Source: Paracoccaceae bacterium (GTDB lineage: Bacteria > Pseudomonadota > Alphaproteobacteria > Rhodobacterales > Rhodobacteraceae). From it: 47,563 bases of DNA. Under the pieces are notes generated by a model that was not told the origin of the DNA, did not search any database, and saw nothing but the letters and a program-made list of their open reading frames with translations. Location of the stretch: the NCBI GenBank assembly GCA_022824005.1, contig JAJEBG010000044.1, positions 1-47,563 of the forward strand, in the 5' to 3' direction. Each line of letters starts with the position of its first letter. Position 1 is the stretch's first letter. Below, one piece after another: positions 27,750-36,557 of this stretch. Made by a program: the position numbers and the translations under genes.

Positions 27750-29252
27750 TCATTCAACGTAGAGCGCGCCACTTTCCAACATGAGCATTTGAGCTCCATC
27801 ATCGTATTCGATAATTTTTTGCACTTTCCCATAACCCTCAATGACATCGCCTGTCTTCGCCGTCAGCCATGAGGATTGATCGCTGGACACCACAGAGTAG
27901 GAATCGGTCGGAATGTGAGAGTCCATGGGCATCACGTCGGAATCCTCTATTATCGTGGATTGAAATTCCTCTTTTCTTCCTATCGTCGAGCCCCCTTGCC
28001 ATGTCCGATAATTTGTCTCTAACGGCTCACCGAACGACAAATGAGCCAGGCCCTCGTGAGACATTCGTTTTTCAATTCGTTGCAAACGAGCTTCAAACAG
28101 TTTCATCCGCTGATCGACATCTTCCTGCCCTAAAGAGGGCACCAGCAGAGGGTCAGCGTGGGTAATCGTAACATCCGTTTTTGATGATCCCTCCCCCTCG
28201 GCAAGGACTGGAATTTCAGAAGCCAAATCTATGCTCATAAGACTTTGAGTCGCTAGAGGCTCTGAAATCGGTGCCCCGTCCTCCTCACTAAAATGCGCCT
28301 CGCGCAAATCTCTCTCCCTAGGAACCCGTGTTTCAGCGGTGGCGGGATGAACCATAGCTGTCATTTCTCTATTCCTGTCATTGAAGAACTCTCGCCAGCG
28401 GCTTCGATCAAATTCAGAGATAAATTCATTCTTACCGTGGTCCTCTCTCACTTTGAGACGAAACATGTTGGTATCAATGTCCTCATTGACATTCAGCTTT
28501 ATGGGCATCGTCTCATTCAAGTCGCCTGATATTTCAGTCAACGTCCAAGTTTGTTGGGAGGATTTATCTGGTATCGGCGCGCCCGCTGGCGAAAAGATTT
28601 CACCGTCGTCGGCTGTTGGCATGATGAGGAGGTCGTTCAATAACTTTCCCTCTTGCTGTCCCACGAAATAACCAACGATTCCAAGAAACACCGCCAACAT
28701 GACAATCAAGGTATGGCGGAGACCGCGGGGAATGAGCCCCATCCGTCTGGCCGCCGCGGTCGATGTGTCTGAATGTGTATTCTGCATTGGCCCCTCACTT
28801 TCTTGACTTCCTCGGCTCGCCCCTGATTCCAACTGCCCTGCTAAATCCTGTTTTGACTGAATAAATCCTTTTTCAGCCTCATCATCATTCATGACGTCGA
28901 TAGCAGATTCAAACCGTGGCTCATTGCGTGAAGAACCAAATGGGATGGCCTGAGGCACCATAGACGGCAAAGTGCTTTGGGAAACAGATTCATCGCCCAT
29001 CGAGGCCACTTGATCTGTGGTCACGGCATGATTGTCCGCCGAGATATCAGGCGACATTCTGCTCTCATTTCCGGTATCAAATTTGGCTTTCTCACCCTTT
29101 TCCGTGTGGGCTTGTCCGGTGTCACCATATTCAATGAGTTCCGCCATTTCGATGGCATCCATCGGCTGTTTATCAGACGTCTCTAGCAAACGATAAGCAC
29201 GGCCAGTGGATGAAGAGGGCGGGCTCGATTTTGGATCCTGATCTTTCAACAT
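27750..29252 (-). CDS. TraP/DotF-position type IVB secretion protein
   Basis: A 500-residue protein with a long, acidic, disordered cytoplasmic N-terminus (1-175). It has one membrane segment (about 180-198), a periplasmic linker with a short coiled coil (about 380-400), and a small C-terminal module ending GDVIEGYGKVQKI ... LESGALYVE. It begins one base after dotG ends. In IncI plasmids the gene after traO is traP, whose product has the same architecture. In Legionella the slot is dotF. Assignment rests on position and topology more than on sequence. Confidence 0.6.
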   Translation of the reverse strand: MLKDQDPKSSPPSSSTGRAYRLLETSDKQPMDAIEMAELIEYGDTGQAHTEKGEKAKFDTGNESRMSPDISADNHAVTTDQVASMGDESVSQSTLPSMVPQAIPFGSSRNEPRFESAIDVMNDDEAEKGFIQSKQDLAGQLESGASRGSQESEGPMQNTHSDTSTAAARRMGLIPRGLRHTLIVMLAVFLGIVGYFVGQQEGKLLNDLLIMPTADDGEIFSPAGAPIPDKSSQQTWTLTEISGDLNETMPIKLNVNEDIDTNMFRLKVREDHGKNEFISEFDRSRWREFFNDRNREMTAMVHPATAETRVPRERDLREAHFSEEDGAPISEPLATQSLMSIDLASEIPVLAEGEGSSKTDVTITHADPLLVPSLGQEDVDQRMKLFEARLQRIEKRMSHEGLAHLSFGEPLETNYRTWQGGSTIGRKEEFQSTIIEDSDVMPMDSHIPTDSYSVVSSDQSSWLTAKTGDVIEGYGKVQKIIEYDDGAQMLMLESGALYVE

Positions 29253-30566
29253 TCACTCCATTTGATCTATTGGGATTTGAGCTGACGAGAGAAGCAGAAT
29301 GCGAACCTGCTCTCCCGGGTAGAGACGAATTTGCGAAGACTTTGGTGCCGATTCCAAGAGATTTGAAGACATCACATTGGCGGCCTGACCGATCCCGGCG
29401 ATCAGATTGTCTCGCGCGTTCGGTCTATCGGATGTGACAGATACACTTTGGTTGGTATCGGAAAATGTCACGACAGGCCGTGTCGCGTGGTCGGCAAAAC
29501 CCGCGAGAAACGAAGACACCAACATCGGCCCATATCTTTTTATAGGTCGTGTATTGACATGCGCCCGCACCGCACCGCCACGCGTAAAGGGATCAATGGC
29601 CATCGCCTGAATTTCAATTTCCTGCCCGGATGGCAAAATCAAACGATTAAAATCCATCATGATACCTTTGGCCCATTCATTGGGAGTGAAACGCCCCATC
29701 AATACGCCACCGACAATTGGGTGAGATGTCATCCGCACGGTCACCGGTGTGGGCACATCTGAGTCAATCAAAGTGATCGTCTCCCCAGTCAAAATCGTCC
29801 CTGACGCTAAAACATGTGCGGCTTGAGATTTCATGGCCTCACCTTTAGGTGCATCACTCACCCGCTCTTCGTGCGAATTATGGGAGGTCAACTCAACGCT
29901 GCGCAGGCCAGCGATTTCTAAAGTTTGCGCCATCATGTTCATCTGACGCAGCATCGCCGCGGAATAGGAATTTTCAGACTTAAGAGACTCAGATGCGGAT
30001 GTCTCTCGAACGGGCAACGTTTCAGGCTGAACTGTCATCCCCGTCATGGTTTCTGCTCTCATAGCGACCGATGATGTCGCCGCCGCGATTTGCTCAGCGG
30101 CTTGTCTCGGGGTCAATTGCGCCTCACTATCGTTCGATAGGGCCGCATTGGAGCGATAGGCGGTCATCTCTGGCAAGGCCTCCGGAACCGACACGAATGA
30201 AGAACCCACTTCTTCTGCTTCGTTGGCTAGCGACACATTTGATGAACGCAAAGTTTCTCGATACCGCTCAGACTCGCGTTGATGAATGCCGCCAGGCGTG
30301 GTGTCCATATTGGGAATCTTTTCTAGTCGTGAGGGCGACGATGTCGACGACCATTGCGTCAGATAGACGATTGCTGCCACGCCAACGACGAGGGCTAGAC
30401 CCAATATCATCAAACGCCATGTGCGTCGTTCAAATGACCTAAAGAGACGCCAAGTGGCAGGAGACGCTTGGTCTCCTGAAGGGGCTCTTCCTCTCGGTTC
30501 ATCCTTGCGCCATCGTTGTAATGGCCACAACCGACTCGATGACAGAGAAAGAATAGAACTGATCAT
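29253..30566 (-). CDS. dotG: DotG/IcmE/TraO type IVB secretion core protein (VirB10-like C-terminus)
   Basis: About 437 residues from the ATG at 30566, which follows dotH by 31 bp. An in-frame upstream extension overlaps dotH and looks unlike protein. There is a cytoplasmic N-terminus, one membrane segment (about residues 52-70), a variable periplasmic region, and a C-terminal TrbI/VirB10-like domain. That domain contains LASGTILTGETITLIDSDV, GGVLMGRF, RLILPSGQEIEIQA and GEQVRILLL. DotG forms the envelope-spanning channel. The long pentapeptide-repeat region of Legionella DotG is missing, as in shorter TraO proteins. Confidence 0.87.
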   Translation of the reverse strand: MISSILSLSSSRLWPLQRWRKDEPRGRAPSGDQASPATWRLFRSFERRTWRLMILGLALVVGVAAIVYLTQWSSTSSPSRLEKIPNMDTTPGGIHQRESERYRETLRSSNVSLANEAEEVGSSFVSVPEALPEMTAYRSNAALSNDSEAQLTPRQAAEQIAAATSSVAMRAETMTGMTVQPETLPVRETSASESLKSENSYSAAMLRQMNMMAQTLEIAGLRSVELTSHNSHEERVSDAPKGEAMKSQAAHVLASGTILTGETITLIDSDVPTPVTVRMTSHPIVGGVLMGRFTPNEWAKGIMMDFNRLILPSGQEIEIQAMAIDPFTRGGAVRAHVNTRPIKRYGPMLVSSFLAGFADHATRPVVTFSDTNQSVSVTSDRPNARDNLIAGIGQAANVMSSNLLESAPKSSQIRLYPGEQVRILLLSSAQIPIDQME

Positions 30567-30597
30567 GATAGAGGTCTCATTGAGGAGAATACAGCAT

Positions 30598-31527
30598 TCA
30601 GGGCAAGTCCAATCGCGCCGCCACGACGCGCCCATCGATCGAGAATAACAAAGATGACCGCATCGCCATTCGATAGGCCTGCACGCCGTTGGGCCCGCGC
30701 AATGAATCTGTCCATGGTGGTGAAAGAAGAGGATAACGGCTGCGGACATAGAGTTGGTCATTAAGAACCCACGCCTCGGCATCAATACCCGGCACCGCTA
30801 TCGACATAGCCCCTTCACCAAGATCACTACCCGAGAGCGCCGCGAGCATTTGACGGTCGCCCGCCGATGGCAATTTATCGTGTTCGCTTCTCGCAACATG
30901 ATCAGAGTTCGGCCCTATTTTCATCACTTGCACATGGCGGCGGAAATGAGCCTTCTCGATATTGATAATGACCTTCAAGACGATGGGAGTTTCTTCCCCG
31001 TCAAGCACAATCACCAAATTTGTCCAACCCACATGAGCCACGGGAGAAACAGCCAAAGCGCTAGACTTTTCGCCAAGTTTTGCCACCTCGAAGCTCTGAC
31101 CATCGCCCAGCACATATTGTTGGATGGGCCAAGGATTGCCCGCCGCGTCATGAAATCCAACGACTGAAGCGATTCCGGGTGAGACATTCAACTCGATAGG
31201 TTTTTCGCCCGGTTGCAGCACCGCCATGGCCGCGTCATCAATTGATTGAGGATAGGTCCGACCAAAGGTCGCCTCTTGATTATCTCTCAAAGCGTCTTGA
31301 TATGTTCTCACCATTTCTGGCGTCATCGGAAAAACGGTTTCCAAGGCCTGGTGGAAAGCTTCGAGCCTTTCATCGGAAACCGGTGTTTGGTGAGGAATCC
31401 CAGTTTCAATTGACTCACTCTCTGACAACGGGAGAGAATGTGTTTGCGGGTTGGCGCTCCCCGATATCGAAAGGAAAATCATAGAAATTGATAAAAGGCT
31501 CCAACCCGTGGGCGATATCCCGATCAT
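30598..31527 (-). CDS. dotH: DotH/IcmK/TraN type IVB outer-membrane core protein
   Basis: A 309-residue exported protein with a signal peptide at about residues 1-26. Family features in order: the FPMTPEMVRTYQDAL helix, LQPGEKPIELNVSPG, VVGFHDAAGNPWPI, and the C-terminal segments AWVLNDQLYVRSRYPLLSPPW and GVQAYRMA. DotH builds the outer-membrane ring with DotC, DotD and DotG. It overlaps the upstream dotI by ATGA. Confidence 0.9.
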   Translation of the reverse strand: MIGISPTGWSLLSISMIFLSISGSANPQTHSLPLSESESIETGIPHQTPVSDERLEAFHQALETVFPMTPEMVRTYQDALRDNQEATFGRTYPQSIDDAAMAVLQPGEKPIELNVSPGIASVVGFHDAAGNPWPIQQYVLGDGQSFEVAKLGEKSSALAVSPVAHVGWTNLVIVLDGEETPIVLKVIINIEKAHFRRHVQVMKIGPNSDHVARSEHDKLPSAGDRQMLAALSGSDLGEGAMSIAVPGIDAEAWVLNDQLYVRSRYPLLSPPWTDSLRGPNGVQAYRMAMRSSLLFSIDGRVVAARLDLP

Positions 31528-32174
31528 TGGATTTCACTCACCTGGCCCGGTCGCACGACAATACGCGTAATACCGACCGCTTTTGGCACTTCCCATGTCG
31601 GCAATCGAGACACATCAACATCGGCAATAAGATTGTCACGACGGATTTCACTCGCCGACTCGTAGGTGATGGTTAAGGGAATTTGTATCGCCCAAGCATG
31701 CCGTTTGTGGGCGTCGAGCCCCGCTTTGACAACGACCGCACCATTGGCCACAGCGGTCGATACCAACCGATGCTCACGGATATAACTCAACATTCCCGAC
31801 TCATTGAGAGCGTCCAAGAAACTGTGCCATCCGGCCGGCCTCTCGAAATAGTCTGAGACGCTTCCCAAGTCGTGTCGCCAATTGGCAAAATCCATCGTCA
31901 AGGCACGTGTCACGGCTTCAACCGCAAAATGGGTCACTTCACCATCTGACAGGAACGGAACGGAGACAGGAACAAGTGGCAGAATTCCACCATTCTCTCT
32001 GGCCGCAAAATATCGGGGTTCTGGCTGGGACGTTAACGACCATAGAGCGGCCATGAATGCCATCAACGTCACCATCGCCATAGCCACCACCGCGGTGGTC
32101 ATTCGACCATGACTTCGCATCCACGTTTCATAACGAAGCCGTGCGTATTCCCTCTCTCCGTAACGTTTTGCCAT
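31524..32174 (-). CDS. dotI: DotI/IcmL/TraM type IVB secretion inner-membrane protein
   Basis: A 216-residue bitopic protein with a short cytoplasmic N-terminus and one membrane segment (about residues 27-48). The periplasmic IcmL domain has PRYFAARENGGILPLVP, ALTMDFANWRHDL, YFERPAGWHSFL, an AWAIQIPLTITYESASE core and a final RIVVRPG. All IcmL landmarks are present, making this the clearest Dot/Icm marker in the window. It forms an inner-membrane hetero-complex in Legionella with DotJ; no dotJ is seen here. It follows pilS by about 70 bp. Confidence 0.95.
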   Translation of the reverse strand: MAKRYGEREYARLRYETWMRSHGRMTTAVVAMAMVTLMAFMAALWSLTSQPEPRYFAARENGGILPLVPVSVPFLSDGEVTHFAVEAVTRALTMDFANWRHDLGSVSDYFERPAGWHSFLDALNESGMLSYIREHRLVSTAVANGAVVVKAGLDAHKRHAWAIQIPLTITYESASEIRRDNLIADVDVSRLPTWEVPKAVGITRIVVRPGQVSEIQ

Positions 32175-32241
32175 CTTTACACCGCCCGGCCGAACCTGGG
32201 GCCTGAACGGGTCTCTTGGTTGGTGTCAGAATCAATCCTAC

Positions 32242-32847
32242 TCACTTGCTAAATGTCCATGTCAGATCCACCTCGCCCTTGACATCATTGGCCGTGCAAA
32301 AAGCGGCCGCTTCACTGGACGTCAAACCATCACTATCGGTATCGGTGCCATCGGACACCGAGACGATTCCCGTACCGACCGTTCCATTGCCGGTGCTGTC
32401 AAAAGCAACCACACGTGAACATATATCGACGGACACATCCTCAACCTCGACGGTAAAATTTTGCCTGGCTCCTGTGACGGTCACCGTGGTCCCAAATGGA
32501 CTCACAAGAGAATCATTATCACCATCACTGTTTGAGTCTTTTTGAAGAGAGGAGGGCACGGCATTCGCGGCAATGAGAACTGACGCCATGTCTGAAGTGC
32601 CAAAGTTTGATTGCGACTGAAATAGGGCCCGCACCTGCGATTGCAGGGAGGTGAGCATACGCACGGTTTCATTGGTTCGAGATGATCTTGAGGCTTGTTC
32701 ATAGAGCACCACTCCGCCCGAGATGATTCCCAAAGCGATGACAGTGAACAGAACCGCCTCAATGAGGGTCGCCCCTCTCTCCGCGGACTTGTGGTGCATG
32801 GCACCAAAAAAAGTGTGAGGTTCTTGGGTTGGCAATTTTGTCTCCAT
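32242..32847 (-). CDS. pilS: PilS-like type IVb major prepilin
   Basis: About 201 residues with the prepilin cleavage site SAERG^ATLIE (Glu at +5), then a hydrophobic helix and a globular head. A Cys pair (about C143 and C184 with this start) could form the usual C-terminal disulfide. Two Asp-rich loops, DSNSDGDND and DTDSDGLTSSE, resemble thrombospondin-3/EF-hand calcium sites. Starts at 32901 (TTG), 32847 (ATG) and 32799 (ATG) are all possible; the last gives a 9-residue leader. The gene precedes dotI, so pilus subunit and secretion core share an operon. In R64, pilS follows pilR; here cargo separates them. Confidence 0.8.
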   Translation of the reverse strand: METKLPTQEPHTFFGAMHHKSAERGATLIEAVLFTVIALGIISGGVVLYEQASRSSRTNETVRMLTSLQSQVRALFQSQSNFGTSDMASVLIAANAVPSSLQKDSNSDGDNDSLVSPFGTTVTVTGARQNFTVEVEDVSVDICSRVVAFDSTGNGTVGTGIVSVSDGTDTDSDGLTSSEAAAFCTANDVKGEVDLTWTFSK

Positions 32848-33059
32848 AATTGGCCTGAACAGAGTCAGGAAGGTAGGTCTGATGAAGACAAAATTGACCA
32901 AGCGAGAGAAATTTAAGAGCGATAATTCATGTCACATAACCACTTTTTGTGGAAAACCATTGTGAATGGGACTTCGCTCTGCCGCCATGCGACGACAAAG
33001 GACGGTGTCACTCCCCCTGACCTCATTCAATGAGGCCATTTGAACTAGACAAAAGGGGC

Positions 33060-33086
33060 AACTTGGTGCTTCCGAGCCACCAAGTT
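33060..33086 (-). terminator. Probable terminator after the zincin lipoprotein gene
   Basis: A perfect 9-bp stem AACTTGGTG/CACCAAGTT with a 9-base loop. On the minus strand it is followed by GCCCCTTTTG. It lies between the lipoprotein gene and pilS, so it would separate the cargo from the pilS-dot operon. Confidence 0.5.
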
Positions 33087-33110
33087 AAACATTTTGACCG
33101 TTGAATCGGC

Positions 33111-33134
33111 CCCCATTCTGTCTCCAGAATGGGG
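33111..33134 (+). terminator. Strong hairpin, terminator-like on the plus strand
   Basis: A perfect 10-bp stem CCCCATTCTG/CAGAATGGGG with a TCTC loop, followed on the plus strand by TTTTAATTT. No plus-strand gene feeds into it. On the minus strand it is preceded by As and lacks a T run, so it may act as a 3' stem for the lipoprotein mRNA or as a barrier to antisense transcription. Confidence 0.5.
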
Positions 33135-33171
33135 TTTTAATTTGATTGAAGAAAAATTGGGCTTTTTTATC

Positions 33172-34614
33172 TTATCTCTTGGCACCAAACCCAGCTGAAA
33201 GGTCTGGATGTTCCAATATCCCTGTCGCCCCTTCATGCTTGCGGCCCACAAAAAGACCCGACACCACACCAAGGTCGTCCCCCCGCGCTGACGTCGATAT
33301 GAATCCCTCATCGTTGGAGCCTTGGGTCATGATCCTGATCGTGTAACCGAGATCACCATCTCCCCATTGAGTTCCAGTGCCAGTCTTTCCCACTTGGGCC
33401 TTGGCATCCCAATATTCCAAATTGTTGAAATAGGCACGCCCGGTACGCGGGCCGAAATTGATGGCAATCTGGGCATCCCCTGCGACCGATCTTCCGGTCC
33501 CGGTAAATCCGAGCAAAGCGCCATTCCAGGTGGCTGAAGGTTGATTTACGAAATCGGGATTATTCTCAATTGTAGATTGGGGTCTCGGCCCATAGGCCCA
33601 TGGCTTTGAAAGTCCGTTACGATACCCAGCACCAAATTCGATGGCCGACTGACCATCAAGGTTTAAAACACCTAGGAGGTGAAATCCGGTATCGGTCCAA
33701 TTGCCCAAAGCGCCCACTGTGAGTTCAGACACTTTTGTGCCTTTGGCAATTCTTGTTTCCCCTAGCAATCCCTCTCCGTCAACAGAGAGATAAAAGGGGC
33801 GCCTTCGGTTATGAATTGTGGGAGTCATGACGGAGTTTGGATAAAGGTCTGGGTCCACATGTGAACCTAAACCGTAGGCGTGGAGCAATTCATGGATGAT
33901 CACAAAGTGCTTGTTGCCCTCATCTTGATTCTTGTCGATATAAGCAATTCCTCCTCTCACAACATTTTCATCCGTGACCAAAGATGCAGCAAGACCCAAT
34001 ACGTTTTCATTGCCCGTATAATCGCCGGGCCAAGAGCTTTTCCCTTTCGTAAAGCTGAGATGAATTTCGCCGTCAGGGACGTTATCCTGTGAGGAAACGG
34101 CCGTCAGGTCGCTTCCAATTTTGATACGCATTCCGTAGGGAAGAGCTGTGTTTATTTCTTGAATGGCTTCCTGCACCAAGTCCTTTTCGTTTTCGCTCGC
34201 TCCATATACGCGCAGAGTCTTTGAGGGACCAAAATCGACAAAAACCAAATCCTCGTTAGGACTCGTTTTTCGTATCTCAGAAAGGTATGCTTTAATATAT
34301 CTTACCACCTCCGATGCGCTACGACTACCGTCTCGGCCTAGGGGGTCGCGCCACATACCCGATCGGATTGTGACATCATTTCTAGTGGTTTCAGAACTTG
34401 CTGGAAGGTCGCTCTTGTGAGGCGCTTGCCCCAAAAATGCCGGGCCAAGTCCAAGATAGTCTCCGTCATTTGTTCGAGAAAAACTAGCTGTGAGGGGTGC
34501 TGAATCAGGTACTCCCGATGGCGACCGCTGGCCTCCCACGACATCATTACTCCCACCACAAGCGGATAGCAGGCCGAGCGATAGACAGAGTGCAAGGATA
34601 ACTGGTGCTTTCAC
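33172..34614 (-). CDS. Lipoprotein with zincin protease domain and TbpB-like beta-barrel C-terminus
   Basis: A 480-residue protein starting at GTG. The signal peptide ends in the lipobox LLSAC (C19). The middle domain has the zinc motif HELLHAYGLGSH (H241, E242, H245, probable third ligand H252), followed by NSVMTP, a likely Met-turn. The third histidine is one residue further than in classical metzincins. The C-terminal ~130 residues (WNGALLGFTG ... GLFVGRKHEGATGILEHPD) look like the transferrin-binding-protein-B-type lipoprotein barrel. It is probably displayed on the outer membrane. It lies in the cargo between pilR and pilS. Substrate unknown. Confidence 0.7.
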   Translation of the reverse strand: MKAPVILALCLSLGLLSACGGSNDVVGGQRSPSGVPDSAPLTASFSRTNDGDYLGLGPAFLGQAPHKSDLPASSETTRNDVTIRSGMWRDPLGRDGSRSASEVVRYIKAYLSEIRKTSPNEDLVFVDFGPSKTLRVYGASENEKDLVQEAIQEINTALPYGMRIKIGSDLTAVSSQDNVPDGEIHLSFTKGKSSWPGDYTGNENVLGLAASLVTDENVVRGGIAYIDKNQDEGNKHFVIIHELLHAYGLGSHVDPDLYPNSVMTPTIHNRRRPFYLSVDGEGLLGETRIAKGTKVSELTVGALGNWTDTGFHLLGVLNLDGQSAIEFGAGYRNGLSKPWAYGPRPQSTIENNPDFVNQPSATWNGALLGFTGTGRSVAGDAQIAINFGPRTGRAYFNNLEYWDAKAQVGKTGTGTQWGDGDLGYTIRIMTQGSNDEGFISTSARGDDLGVVSGLFVGRKHEGATGILEHPDLSAGFGAKR

Positions 34615-34756
34615 TGTTTGATTCCATTCATGGGTAAGCCATCAATCGACTTATATCGAGAAATAATCAAGTTGCCAAATGTAGGGCACAGAGTTCGTTG
34701 CATCAAGCTAAGACGCTGATCAAGAGTAAAAAAATCCCTTATAATACCCTACCATA

Positions 34757-36000
34757 TCATTTAATCGCATCCGCCATTCGTTTTGCAATCAAACGAATGT
34801 TGCTTGCTTTTACGCCGTGTTCTTTTGCGAGGTTTGACCAGCCTGACAGCACCGCCTGTGTTTGATCAATGATGTCGGCTACTTGGCTTTTGCGAACTCC
34901 AGCGGCCTCGCCCAAAGCTCGCAAGTGAGAGAATCTTGGTGCCTTTCCCTCTCCCATAACCGTTGTGCTTTGCTCACCGCCCGGGCCGGATGAAAAGGTC
35001 AGATCATAAGCGGGCGACAGTCGCCAGCTTCATTCATCAAAAATGAAAAATTCTTGGAATGATCATCACGATTATGAGCAAGCACGTTGAAAACCGCTAG
35101 CCGGAAAATCTTTTCAGTCTCACGCACATCGCGGGTGAGCAAAGACGTGAGGTCTAACAAGTCTTGATAGTCGATCGACGGCGTTCGGAAATCAGAATGG
35201 AGAAGACCGCAAGCTCTATGCATGTGAAGATGCTTCGAGCCATCTCTATCAAAGCGTTTTGTTGCAAAATAACCTTCACCCTTTACGGCAATAAACAAAT
35301 GTGTCTCGGGTATTTCAATGCCAGAGCGCCTTGCCATTTCGGCATAGGCAAATTCAATCGCCCCCGCATCTGGCCCATCTGGCAAGTTTGCAAATTTGAC
35401 GAGCCAAGGCTCATAATTGTTACCCAGCGCTCCAGCGCCGTGGGCGATCTGGCCTTGTTTGCCATCAAATCCGATCAATGCTTTAGGCCGAGCTCCCGCA
35501 GAATATCCATTGAGAGCAAGCAACTCTGCCAAAACCTCGTCGGCTTCTACTTCTAAAACATCAACGGATTGCGCAGCCAACCAATCAAGATCAATCTGTT
35601 CTCGCTCCGGTGCCTCAGAAAAATCGGGTTCATAGCTCAAAGCTCCCATGCCCGTTTGGCCAATATATGCCAAGCGATCTAGTGGACTAAATTCTTCCGG
35701 TAAAAATCCTTCGGCGCGCATGGATTGATCAAAAAGCAGTCTGCCCCATCCATCCGGCAAGCTATCGTTAAACAGTCCGGGCAATCCCCCGAACAGCCCG
35801 GTGCCGAAAGTTTGCACGCCAGATTTGAGAGGCAGACGAAATGGCGACACGTCTAATCCTCTCGTCAGGAAGCTATAATCATATTCAAAGAAAATTTACC
35901 GATCGCGTAGCGCAAGTCTGCCCAAAAGCACGGCACCGCCTTCGGAGTTTTGGCCAAAATCCAAGCCTACTTTAATCTGGGATACCGGGATAAAACTCAT
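34757..36000 (-). pseudogene. hipA: hipA-like Ser/Thr kinase toxin gene (nonsense codon plus frameshift)
   Basis: The reading starts at ATG 36000, overlapping hipB as ATGA, with SFIPVSQIKVGLDFG. It meets an in-frame TAA at 35897-35899, just before FFEYDY. The frame resumes with SPFRLPL, DSLPDGWGR, PWLVKFAN, ATKRFDRDG and the catalytic NRDDHSKNFSFL. It then shifts at about 35012-35027 and ends early. The remaining C-terminus (SPAYDLTFS and on to 34757) is in another frame. Two independent lesions make this a dead HipA kinase. Confidence 0.9.
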
Positions 36001-36299
36001 GAGCGAAACCCACGCTTGCGCTTTGGTTTCTCTTTCCTAGACAGGACCTCATCTATAGAGTCTAAATTTGACGTATTTAGAGCACTCGCTTTGATCACGT
36101 CATCCAGACCGCCAAGGACAAGCATTAACTTAAACAGGTTATCAACTGAGATCGCACCGCTTTGCTCAAACTTGCGTAAGGTCGATAAGGCAACGCCAGA
36201 GCGCTCACTCAGACCTGAAGCTGTCATAGGCCTGGTAGTCTTGCGCAATTTCTTCGTGAGCGGAACGCGGTTTTGCGATGGCGTAGTCAAGGATTTCAT
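35997..36299 (-). CDS. HipB-like helix-turn-helix antitoxin/regulator
   Basis: About 100 residues from ATG 36299; a longer frame to 36347 is open. The helix-turn-helix reads MTASGLSERSGVALSTLRKFEQSG, with a C-terminal tail SIDEVLSRKEKPKRKR. Many HipB proteins partner the adjacent hipA and repress the operon. Here the hipA partner is dead. The first helix is less canonical than the recognition helix, so some divergence is likely. Confidence 0.72.
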   Translation of the reverse strand: MKSLTTPSQNRVPLTKKLRKTTRPMTASGLSERSGVALSTLRKFEQSGAISVDNLFKLMLVLGGLDDVIKASALNTSNLDSIDEVLSRKEKPKRKRGFRS

Positions 36300-36468
36300 C
36301 GGCACTGATGTCATGTAGAGCGCTGCTGTGACACCTGGCTTTGGCATTGAGGTCTCGAAAGCTCATCATTGTGGTCGAATTTTCGTCCCAACCCTCGGTC
36401 AAAAGGCTGCGGATCGTGCCCAGTGTTTTCCCATCAAATGCAATATAATGAAAACTGAAACGCAGCAC
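36205..36468 (-). CDS. Hypothetical ORF between hipB and IS1595 fragment
   Basis: A frame of at least 87 codons. It is open further upstream to about 36600, where it overlaps the transposase in another frame. Its sequence (LRFSFHYIAFDGKTLG, ISADEILDYAIAK) reads protein-like but I do not recognise it. The last 95 bp overlap the start of hipB. It may be a remnant of a gene cut by the insertion sequence. Confidence 0.35.
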   Translation of the reverse strand: MLRFSFHYIAFDGKTLGTIRSLLTEGWDENSTTMMSFRDLNAKARCHSSALHDISADEILDYAIAKPRSAHEEIAQDYQAYDSFRSE

Positions 36469-36557
36469 CTTGCCGTCGTCTGAACAGTGCTTGACGTCAA
36501 CATGAAAGAAAGGCGCATCAAATAATTCAAGCCGAAAATCAGGATGATTGCAGGTCG

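Noticed and set aside
27869-28165. 98-codon plus-strand frame opposite the TraP-position gene
   Set aside because: It is antisense to a continuous 500-codon gene whose neighbours and topology fit the secretion operon.
33022-33036. Palindrome CCTCATTCAATGAGG as an operator
   Set aside because: A similar TCATTCAATGA occurs near 10808 without shared context; the one-base centre is probably chance.
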